Program-made: the position numbers and the translations under genes
Assembly (NCBI GenBank): GCA_963575745.1
Contig: CAUYUJ010001348.1
Coordinates: 1 to 64,000, forward strand
DNA length: 64,000 bases
Direction: 5' to 3'
Origin: Prorocentrum cordatum
Taxonomy: Eukaryota > Sar > Dinophyceae > Prorocentrales > Prorocentraceae
Part shown: positions 49,701 through 53,693 of the stretch, piece after piece
How positions within the stretch are numbered: the stretch's first letter is position 1
Layout of the letters: every line of letters starts with the position of its first letter
The notes under the pieces: model-generated
Told to the model about the DNA's origin: nothing
Database searches by the model: none
The model's input: only the letters and a program-made list of their open reading frames with translations

Positions 49701-52700
49701 ATCACGCACGTGGTAGGCGAGGACGTGGTAGGCAGTCGGCTCCTCCTCCGTCACAATGTGCTCCCACGTCTCGATGCCGCTGTTGTCGGAGGTGGAGTTC
49801 CCGTCGCTCTGTCGTGACGAGCGAGAGGCAGATCGTCGCGCACGGGCGCGGCCTCGGGCGAGGGCGGCGGCCGCGCTGATGAGGGATGGCGTACGGCGTT
49901 CGTCGACTCCAGATGACGTCGATGAGGGGTCTGGACTGTGGGCTAAGGCTGTGCCTGACTTGTGCGTGCGTGGTGGGTCCGACGCGGCCCCAGGGCTGGA
50001 GCCGCTGGGGCGCGACCCGTGTGCGTCAGGTTGCCCCCGCACGGGGACAGCTTGCAAGCCCGTGTACACCAGGTCGATGAGTGGTTTCGGGTCCAGCTGG
50101 AGTATGTGGAGCGAGACGCGTGGTCGAGGCTGATTAGGGTCGTCCCTGGTGGCTGCTTCCGTGTCGTAGTGCTGTTTGGCCCATGCTCGCGCCGCTTCTG
50201 GCGAGTATAGCGCCTGCGGTGGTGGCCATGCTGCCGCGATGGTTGATCTGCGCCTAGTGCTAGCTTCCTGGTCGTGAGCTTCAGCCGCCTCACGGAGATC
50301 TGGATGATCGTAGCCAGCAATGTGGAGGGCGTGCGCGCAGTCACCCATGCCATAGGCGTGTGGAAGGGCACGGCACCTGGAAGCAGCTTCTGTGGGGGCA
50401 CACCAGTCCATGCGGATGAGGAGGCTCAGGACCCGAGGGTAAATGAGGCGCGCTCCGTGAGCCTCCCCTTTCACGTAGTTGTGCCTGTTTTCCCCGCGCG
50501 GTGGTTGGGTGGCTTCGCACATCCAGAGTGCGATGGGTCCCCACGCGAGGGTGTCGTCTTCGAGACTGTAGGGCGGGTGGGGCGGTATCGCGTACCACGC
50601 GGCCAGCGAAGGGTGCACGCTCACGTACGTGCGGCCAACGTTGGTGCCAGTTCGACCCTTCGTTTCACGGCGGGGGCCTGGCAAGAGGTGCCCTCCACAG
50701 GCAGCAAGACGGGCCGCAAGGTCGCCGCGGGTCCCATGCCAGAAAACAGTGGGCGCGTCGGTGGTGGGTTGACGGAGGTCCCACGTGAGGTATGGGAAAA
50801 TTGTCTCGCCCGAGTTGCCGCCCGAGTCTTCCAGCACCCAAGTGAGGCGGTTCGGTGGCCTCTGCATGATGTCCGTCCACGGCCCCAGCACTTGGAGTGT
50901 TGGGTCGTGAGTGAATCGAGGGTGGTCGTGGAGTCGTAGAGCGTCTTTGATGTCCTCAGTGGACACGCCACTGTTCCCTAGCGCGAAGCCGTTTTGGTAC
51001 AGGGCGTTAAGTATGCTCTTCGGCGGCTCGGGGACCGCTGGGTCACGCTGGATGGTGTTGCGTGGGTTGCGTGTCGGTGGCTTGAGGGCAGTGTAAGGCG
51101 TACCAGGGCCTGAAGGCGCCTGGGGCCTGTCAGGTGATGCATAGCGTGCCCGCCGTCGTGGTGGTTGGGTGTCCGCGTCGGGGGAGGAACCACGAGCGTC
51201 AGCATGTCGGAAGATGGACCACGGGCTGCCATGGGTGCGTTCTCTCGTTTCCCTTGGCTCGGTGTCGCTACCGTGTGCTGTGGCATCCTCGTTGGTCGGT
51301 AGGTTACCGAATGTCGTGCCGTTCTTGGAGCCGTCTCGTGGCGTCGGGCTGGTCGATCTTGGTGTGACAGACGAGGCTCGCGATACGGCGGCTGTGACTT
51401 CAGCGATGGCGGCGGTGGTGGCGGTGGTGACGTCGGCGACTGCGGCGGCAACAGCTGCGGCGTAGTGTTCCTGTAGCAGCGGATGTCGGAGTGCGTGCAC
51501 CTGCTGGTCGTCGTGTTCGTCGGCGAGCGTGCACGGCATTTTGTGTGTGGCCTCGTCCTTCGGCTTCCTGCTCGGTTGGCAACAGCGGAGGCACCAGTGG
51601 GCAGTGGATGAGTCCAGGGCCCGCGCACATATGCGGGCGCCTACGTGTCCGACAGCTCCCTGGGCAAGGAGTTTGGCACCGACGAGTAGAAGACCACACA
51701 CAACTCCACCCGTGGCTATGGCCCCTAGCTTGCCGCTGGCCCATTTAAGGACGCCCCCGAAGCCGCTCCCGACTGCAGTGGCTCCGCCCGAGACACCATC
51801 TCTGAGTTTGTCGCTGGTCCATTTGAGAGTGGCCCTCAATGTGGACGTGACATAGTATGTCGTTTTGCGTCGGAATATAGTGGACACCGATGGGCCTGGT
51901 GCGGTCGCTTGGCGTCGTCGTCGTTGTCGGTAGCTGGGGTCTCGGCTCGGGGTCGGCAAGTATCCATCGATCTGGTCCTTGTACGGCATTGCTATCGCGA
52001 TGGCGTACGTGGCCACCAGGAGGCAGATGAGGCAGCCACAATGTCGTGATGCCGCTGAGCTGTGCTGGGGCTCGTGGGGACCGCTGGCATCTGGGTGTTC
52101 ATCATCGATGGGGTCGTTGTCGATGTCGGCCTGCCAGTGGTCGATGGCACTGGGGTTGGAGTCAGTCACGTTGTCACCTCCTGCGGTCTGGGGATGTCCA
52201 GGTCTAGCCAGTGGTGCAGCGGGGCTGAAGCCGCCACTGCACGGCCTGGCATGAGCTGGCGAAGCAGTGGAATGGCTAGTCACATCAGCGGCAGTGACGC
52301 CTTCAGCGTCGTTAGGCCGCGCAGAAGGGTCGGCCTGATCTGAGGTGTGGGGCGCACTGCGTTGCCACGGGGCGAGCCCAGAGTGAGGCTCACTGTCGCG
52401 GTCACGCTGAGCCGAGTCGCCTGATGGTATCGTGCCGTCTCGATCCTGGATATCGATGTCGTCCTGGCTATCCTCCGACGCGTGGAACGAGTCCATGGAT
52501 GTATTGCCGATATCGCTGGCCGCGATGTGCTGGAGCAGCCATGATACGGGATCTTCTGCGGCCTGATCGGTGCCGTCCGTCGGCGCCGCAGCGAGCTCCG
52601 CCTCGACGAGCGGCAGCATGTCTGGCGGTTGGTGCAGGATAACATCAGCGAGGTACGCCATGGCGTCATGGTCGGGTGGAGGGAGACCTCTTGGCAGCAG

Positions 52701-53522
52701 AGCATGGGCCCGTGAGAGGTATGGCGGCAAAGGTGCCATGAAAGCCTCAGGGCCAACGAGCGTGGCACGAGCGCCCTGGTACTCCAGAAGGAGGCCGAAA
52801 TAGCGGGTGGCGTACTCGCGGCTGCTCTGGATCCGAGTGAGGTTGCGGTTGATGCGCTGCCTGTCGGGGCCCGCTCTGTGCCAGATGTCCTCGCACATGT
52901 CGACCGCGGTGCGATGACGCAGGGCGTCGGTGGTGTCCTCGGACGCCTCAAGGAAGAGGTGATCGTACTGTGGCAGATGGAGCGTCGCCAGGATGTACGG
53001 GACGCAGTCCTCGAGCCATGCCCAGAACATGTCCTGGTTATCCTCACCTGGTGCCCACGCCGCAGCACACGGTATGAGCCGGGCGCGGATCATCATCAGG
53101 TGCCAGAAAGCAGGGTCTTCCTCGGGTTCGCCCCTATCTCGCATGGGAGTGGTGGGACCCGTAGGGCAATAGCGGGGCACAGCAGCGGGGCTGAAGCCGC
53201 CACTGTGTGCCTGGCCAATACTGCACGGACTCGCGGCAGCGGTGCCGTTGACGATCGGGTCCAAGATGGTGCAGTGATCGTACTTGTAGATGCTGTCATC
53301 GTAGAGGTAGAAAAGGGACGCACGTTCGACGTGCTGCAGAAGAAACCCACCTCCATGCTGGGGCGCACCGCCTGAAGACGGGTGTGCTCCAGCGAGCGAG
53401 GGGAGGGCCAGGCTGAAAGCAAAGCGCCACATGATGGCGAGGCCTGGCAGGCGGCGCGAGCGATGAGCCAAAAGCTGCATGTCGGCACGCATCTTTAGGT
53501 ACCCCTGCATGCTCATGTACAT
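40776..53522 (-). CDS. ORF2 polyprotein: ART-like, Cys-rich, endonuclease, RT, RNase H
   Basis: About 4248 aa from the first ATG (53522); the frame is open upstream to the TGA of ORF1. Approximate residues: hydrophobic stretch 28-48; hydrophobic segments 495-520 and 600-630; ADP-ribosyltransferase-like 917-1075 (VFWHGTRGDL, RTYVSVHPSLAAWYA); cysteine cluster 1415-1495; possible ubiquitin-like segment 1600-1680; Pro/Arg-rich linker; endonuclease 2341-2614 (LNITSL, ALQETR, MDANTN, RIDYI, KSHVGLQVT); RT 3040-3324 (ALDRQKCFDYL, TTFVDDSNS); zinc knuckle 3554-3579 (CRYC...H...C); RNase H 3659-3814 with all catalytic residues; a duplicated acidic motif; a C-terminal coiled coil. It would nick DNA, reverse-transcribe the element's RNA and remove the template. 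The N-terminal third has no precedent I recognise in LINEs. Confidence 0.85.
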   Translation of the reverse strand: MYMSMQGYLKMRADMQLLAHRSRRLPGLAIMWRFAFSLALPSLAGAHPSSGGAPQHGGGFLLQHVERASLFYLYDDSIYKYDHCTILDPIVNGTAAASPCSIGQAHSGGFSPAAVPRYCPTGPTTPMRDRGEPEEDPAFWHLMMIRARLIPCAAAWAPGEDNQDMFWAWLEDCVPYILATLHLPQYDHLFLEASEDTTDALRHRTAVDMCEDIWHRAGPDRQRINRNLTRIQSSREYATRYFGLLLEYQGARATLVGPEAFMAPLPPYLSRAHALLPRGLPPPDHDAMAYLADVILHQPPDMLPLVEAELAAAPTDGTDQAAEDPVSWLLQHIAASDIGNTSMDSFHASEDSQDDIDIQDRDGTIPSGDSAQRDRDSEPHSGLAPWQRSAPHTSDQADPSARPNDAEGVTAADVTSHSTASPAHARPCSGGFSPAAPLARPGHPQTAGGDNVTDSNPSAIDHWQADIDNDPIDDEHPDASGPHEPQHSSAASRHCGCLICLLVATYAIAIAMPYKDQIDGYLPTPSRDPSYRQRRRRQATAPGPSVSTIFRRKTTYYVTSTLRATLKWTSDKLRDGVSGGATAVGSGFGGVLKWASGKLGAIATGGVVCGLLLVGAKLLAQGAVGHVGARICARALDSSTAHWCLRCCQPSRKPKDEATHKMPCTLADEHDDQQVHALRHPLLQEHYAAAVAAAVADVTTATTAAIAEVTAAVSRASSVTPRSTSPTPRDGSKNGTTFGNLPTNEDATAHGSDTEPRETRERTHGSPWSIFRHADARGSSPDADTQPPRRRARYASPDRPQAPSGPGTPYTALKPPTRNPRNTIQRDPAVPEPPKSILNALYQNGFALGNSGVSTEDIKDALRLHDHPRFTHDPTLQVLGPWTDIMQRPPNRLTWVLEDSGGNSGETIFPYLTWDLRQPTTDAPTVFWHGTRGDLAARLAACGGHLLPGPRRETKGRTGTNVGRTYVSVHPSLAAWYAIPPHPPYSLEDDTLAWGPIALWMCEATQPPRGENRHNYVKGEAHGARLIYPRVLSLLIRMDWCAPTEAASRCRALPHAYGMGDCAHALHIAGYDHPDLREAAEAHDQEASTRRRSTIAAAWPPPQALYSPEAARAWAKQHYDTEAATRDDPNQPRPRVSLHILQLDPKPLIDLVYTGLQAVPVRGQPDAHGSRPSGSSPGAASDPPRTHKSGTALAHSPDPSSTSSGVDERRTPSLISAAAALARGRARARRSASRSSRQSDGNSTSDNSGIETWEHIVTEEEPTAYHVLAYHVRDVRSRVNAPGIEVWLDPGDHHDGAYLPWGTTVMGYRVIDPTVDGRDGWVILHHDHGDTTTKLWAPTQVHVKGDDSWRTVMVPADMGPQWIRCHAEDARLPAEVVRTTGQSWFADVWPLWDRPRPHPDDPGTNEHALPPLPGRWSCLQCRFQCCQYCAARRNTQLGTSGQPTCPDCGRSGLRTLMDWSTDYSCNSWTCAYSTNKRDSDTCCLSSRCPHPPRPHNQLDVRATGMPPHILARQFGNAPALHDLKEPPRAPSGPGGEPPQPGQVGYQGQWYLPPQPRRVPRQGLPDGTTRPPGFTGTGMPEEPSPDQPLWREGYVLFSPHQALKEELTFNKTVRRPFSLAITNMYRDRVTVRTVCELIAERTHMTRTRWRDVVLYWDAEGGPGPQALDYDMRLCDAMVSRATTEAELNHDRSNRGSFCLYGPAHQRAINITAISEPQNIDYTEHVRRYSPVGGTYPDHAFEHVYRGWQRPDVPTILPDTRPLSRADWQRHQQHQQRIQQRDQRDAGQQGTPRYRSPARVPTGGNTAYDGVAAYHRGPIGAMPAAAGAAASSYGQAPNARVHPAAIGYSRAPLHALRATSPVPGSTRAWGLYSGRHEGPSSNQPAVITPAASAQGAATNRGRAGRPEGWRDANVRAWQPRQHTPPPNVAAALRPAQAKPAPPVRERQPLTPLVLTRIQAHRSASPRHSEGSAHHVSPRPDAADPDQATATAEGGTSASRQPSPSPCAAPIRSPSRADSERANAQATSPRDRHTGGRVPRSRTCSRHSSRKAPGSSTSSPPRETQADGRPPEVVPRFGASVIDPSQVDLEPTPSTDHEPQLPTRVIVPIDEAPTFDPFKNKYRVKNLVAGFGGGSPLSPQSRGGAPATSAAAAAAAAPRGISPVRNVGLTAAGMDEAQRQASDRAAGAVPPDAAHQDTDGAGVSPQEGPAVARAQYMRVRCAAAAPGRRRCLVFVFVFGRMDRGVASLSHCCRLTSPPLVPYSTGVRRNFRDIFTNIYDPPLAQCRPCPAYMDGLTAASAPIKLAHSNAMSSYCGQASYWGEGQADLHRAGRANPSSTDGDGPGRSIHLVSLNITSLSANWPTITALGVDHNAAVIALQETRHAKPTRQAIATSAANPLHGGYHASLGPDLDLARAQRRAAHGGTDHTVVGNTGASGGVAILSKDAIVDSTVDDNAPCIAALKAKKRWHEVFLPLCTQHRRRRRRNNHGPAGIYIASLYGIAGGDSTALFRLADCAAARVGSAPYFICMDANTNIDDNPHLLHMLQHGWSNVAEGTPDHTMHTYGNIPDWDRVTKCPRTSRIDYIIANQAARSLVTDFCYLRDLPAKSHVGLQVTLDLSRLDHTARRLLAPTPYPPDDGVHEGHELQALGTLIAGRYQDRMEQADARDDVERMFTLANEASHEYHLTRLRDLPPPPPHHPKKKPPTMHGLTPTFEDRPVVPRAFPTYGASTIHMNRLRKLHRQLCELRFIGQHHHLDCRAIPPYLAQRIDCTWAAARLLCHKLRPTVLLEFPEAWAPDEPVPHGEHLDVLIQHLDLELARRANRAKAERIRIWAEGVREPSGRKAAIYARAADSSPTAYLRTPTTPDDTQLHCDTNAFKPDEACTDDSDADTEAGGFSPGDGSSPDTDSDEDHTREPPPAQVPDILPANAIVANIKDMLKLMVDTWEPILGRYRARAGHDAEAMPTWADFYDEYRQELPTPSPATPFHLTDDQLIHFIRTRSPRRAGGLDGWTTKEAKELPDDILRLFASVLRAMQRTGTIPEPLLHVPNPCLRKGRGELPTDQRLLSVLSVWMYAWEAPAYRSLTDWRKGWTHATSFGAVPKATIGDVSTSLALRIEHARALLLPLAGAALDRQKCFDYLITDICLNLALHAGCPQDIVTVRRNFYRRHKRYIRMNGAYSKELARTNGHLQGSSWSLDDIKLLMCVWTKRQHRYVPRSLSTTFVDDSNSTTHTAPELQKSLDETAKFDRFSGQRIHPGKVAGWALTDELHTAVTQLTLAERPLRVVDSFKLVGSYINAEAAPAPAALNLTATADARVRRATSRLPRIGKLPSPMRIKARHARSLAASVCTTGTDIQAPSGPVKTAYNHALKAAIRPKGNRWVEFWTLMAVCVPGHALEIDAIMQREVFLCLRRQVNRDATLCGLVRDLQHHVQTLFGGGPVGRLVQTLQQLRWTWPTFGTMYDDWGCQISWLNLPQNAFLHMLRASQRRAFLRKIKPRRHDLGHLASVRQGLDLFASTWLARTKGAAKCNAWQLALLLNYLSGGDHTQQRRSRSNTSADPSPICRYCDEEEETQEHTVRDCKCWARERVPLTTLISDEQWARLPPHTRHCGLFDEDPALLDLQADLARDPLPQPIPRPPPEGDPAASAQDSYTTYLDHDTGWTWVYAATDGACTNQAIPLLARAGYGVYYGIDHRMNYSARVHGITQNAQLAETLAIVHLTACAERPVHVFVDNQAVVDGFQRIIDGHSPPQGTHVEFWEKVHRCVMAKPNMFRVEKVASHQGDTGIDLGLIGPIAEEFNRQADALATAAARTHNLPDDIVEAAKARHRQATVLHGVAVAIYERRHRTLPLPHRRAGFTAAELNKMEPNPLLSDQAPPAAGPDIPQNPDELWAEAQRVLFDEQEDDPFGFGGGLDFLGDESASANPAPAGTRTAPPTPPLSASAHPHDNAVPFQDADEQDDDLFSLGGGSDALDDGPANENPAPSGNLANPTATPSPRALTPTYDDIGHRQDADHDPSAPRGLGGIEDAPPTPHAADHAAPPSHQPSTRPTSAALHGITTGPTAHTTPPPHRQRPAGAASAPPQGTKPDRPSCPTHASSVAEREEAAPLTSRGAALAAPALGSRRPPQSPFKGDGRQRSGSRTPLAHLDRRTEDLASVSRSSADVTEQPPLTDRETELSQAMAALQQRCLALAADLAAAQARQGPLLQRLHSAGRAFAELLTTSPDGVVPSLNIQAMLSSFRGAPPGAPR
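41156..41192. repeat. family hairpin h1
   Basis: Stem GGCGCGACCCCA with TAGGGCCGCGCC. Ten of 12 positions pair, and both A/C mismatches become G-U pairs on the coding strand. Core variant GGGCTGGAGCCGC. Confidence 0.75.
41274..41307. repeat. family hairpin h2
   Basis: Arms ACCCTGCGGG and CCCGCGGGT pair fully apart from one bulged T. Core GGGGCTGAAGCCGCC. Confidence 0.8.
41550..41835 (-). other. tandem duplication of an acidic ~40-residue motif in ORF2
   Basis: Two diverged copies: FDEQEDDPFGFGGGLDFLGD...SANPAPAG (about 41835-41735) and ADEQDDDLFSLGGGSDALDD...NENPAPSG (about 41670-41550). Acidic/aromatic repeats of this kind are typical short binding motifs. The partner is unknown. Confidence 0.8.
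42080..42545 (-). other. RNase H domain of ORF2
   Basis: VYAATDGACTNQ (Asp), AQLAETLAIVHL (Glu), VHVFVDNQAVVDGF (Asp), VEKVASHQGD (His) and EFNRQADALATAAA (Asp): the full RNase H1-type set. A CCHC-like knuckle (ICRYC...EHTVRDCKC) lies 240 bp upstream in coding sense, at about 42785-42860. Confidence 0.9.
42576..42605. repeat. family hairpin h3
   Basis: Arms GGAGTCCT and AGGATCTCC pair apart from one bulge. Core GGGCTGAAGCCGC. Confidence 0.8.
43550..44400 (-). other. reverse transcriptase domain of ORF2
   Basis: RGELPTDQRLLSVLSVWMY (motif 1-2), GAVPKATIGD, AGAALDRQKCFDYL (motif A, first catalytic Asp), NGHLQGSSWSLDDIKLLM (motif B), LSTTFVDDSNST (motif C, FVDD at about 43846-43872) and FSGQRIHPGKVAGWAL (motif D). 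All catalytic aspartates are present. Confidence 0.88.
44826..44858. repeat. family hairpin h4 (decayed stem)
   Basis: Arms ACCGTCGCC and AGCTTCGGT pair at six of nine positions. Core GGGGCTGAAGCCGCC is intact. Confidence 0.65.
45680..46500 (-). other. APE-type endonuclease domain of ORF2
   Basis: Motifs in order: SIHLVSLNITSL (Asn), AVIALQETRH (Glu), GGVAILSKD, GIYIASLYGIAG, YFICMDANTN (Asp, Asn), SRIDYIIANQ (Asp) and KSHVGLQVTL (His). The final SDH is replaced by KSH, the His being kept. It is a complete exonuclease-endonuclease-phosphatase fold of the LINE type that nicks the target. Confidence 0.85.
46614..46658. repeat. family hairpin h5 (long imperfect stem)
   Basis: Arms ATGGGCTAGCTTGATC and GTCAGGCCATCCAT are about three-quarters complementary when short gaps are allowed. 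Core GGGGCTGAAGCCGCC. Confidence 0.6.
47838..47877. repeat. family hairpin h6
   Basis: Inner stem CCCCT/AGGGG and outer stem TGCAG/CTGCA flank core GGGCTGAAGCCGC. Confidence 0.75.
48040..48059. repeat. perfect 8-bp hairpin with TCCA loop (possible family member)
   Basis: GCGGCTGC / GCAGCCGC with loop TCCA. CTCCAG is the reverse complement of the CTGGAG core seen in h1 and h8, so it may be an inverted member. Confidence 0.6.
48480..48715 (-). other. possible ubiquitin-like (beta-grasp) segment of ORF2
   Basis: Encodes RRPFSLAITNMYRDRVTVRT, VCELIAERTHM, DVVLYWDAEG and LDYDMRLCDAMV. The order strand, turn, helix, strand (VVLYW), then a short 'L.D...L.DAMV' end is that of ubiquitin-like domains. 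It is a weak fold-level guess with no catalytic motif. Confidence 0.3.
48913..48951. repeat. family hairpin h7
   Basis: Arms GGTTCTCCCCCG and CGGGGGGGTTCC pair at 10 of 12 positions counting one G-T. Core variant GGGCCTGAAGGCGCT, in which the inner stem has switched from GGC/GCC to GCC/GGC. Confidence 0.75.
49040..49285 (-). other. cysteine-rich cluster of ORF2
   Basis: Within about 80 residues there are C-x2-C, CC-x2-C, C-x2-C, C-x4-C and CC...C arrangements (RWSCLQCRFQCCQYCAARR, PTCPDCGRSG, SCNSWTCAYS). The pattern suggests two or three zinc-binding sites. It resembles cysteine-rich ribbon or RING-like modules but no exact family. Role unknown. Confidence 0.6.
49981..50016. repeat. family hairpin h8
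   Basis: Arms GACGCGGCCCCA and TGGGGCGCGAC pair apart from one bulged G and one end mismatch. Core GGGCTGGAGCCGC, the same variant as h1. Confidence 0.78.
50273..50294. repeat. family hairpin h9, inverted orientation
   Basis: Perfect 6-bp stem CGTGAG/CTCACG around CTTCAGCCGC; on the coding strand the core reads GCGGCTGAAG. Confidence 0.6.
50300..50770 (-). other. ADP-ribosyltransferase-like segment of ORF2
   Basis: Encodes TVFWHGTRGDLAARLAACGG, then about 20 residues on GRTYVSVHPSLAAWYAIP, then GPIALWMCEA. The H-G-T plus later Y with small residues and an Ala-rich helix matches the histidine and tyrosine motifs of the PARP/ART fold (xxWHGTxxxNLxxILxxG and GxYFAxxxSxSxxY). I cannot identify the third (Glu-type) residue. 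The assignment is by motif only. Possible activities would be ADP-ribosyl transfer or the related Tpt1-type 2'-phosphotransfer. Confidence 0.4.
51096..51128. repeat. family hairpin h10
   Basis: Arms AGGC(GTA)CCA and TGG(G)GCCT flank core GGGCCTGAAGGCGCC. Core and inner arm alone also fold as CAGG.CC-TGAA-GG..CCTG. Confidence 0.65.
52214..52242. repeat. family hairpin h11
   Basis: Perfect 6-bp stem GTGCAG/CTGCAC around the 17-nt core CGGGGCTGAAGCCGCCA. Confidence 0.82.
52289..52303. repeat. small hairpin with CTTCA loop (possible inverted member)
   Basis: Perfect 5-bp stem GACGC/GCGTC around CTTCA. Short, so it could be coincidental. Confidence 0.35.
53176..53211. repeat. family hairpin h12
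   Basis: Arms GGCACAGCAG and CTGTGTGCC pair fully apart from one bulged G. The 17-nt core is identical to h11 and h14. Confidence 0.8.
53360..53390. repeat. family hairpin h13
   Basis: Ten consecutive pairs (GGGGCGCACC with GGTGTGCTCC), two of them G-T on the plus strand. Core GCCTGAAGACG. Confidence 0.78.
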
Positions 53523-53693
53523 TGCAACAAACACACCCACAGCAAGATGACAGGTGTCCCTACACCAGGTAGCTTGCTCGTGCTGCTGCCAAAGGTGACA
53601 TGATATAGCAAGGAGGATGTACGGCGAGAAGTGAGAAGGGATGCCTCTGAAGGCGCTTCCTCGGAGGGCTGAGGCGGGCCCTCTGAGGCACCT

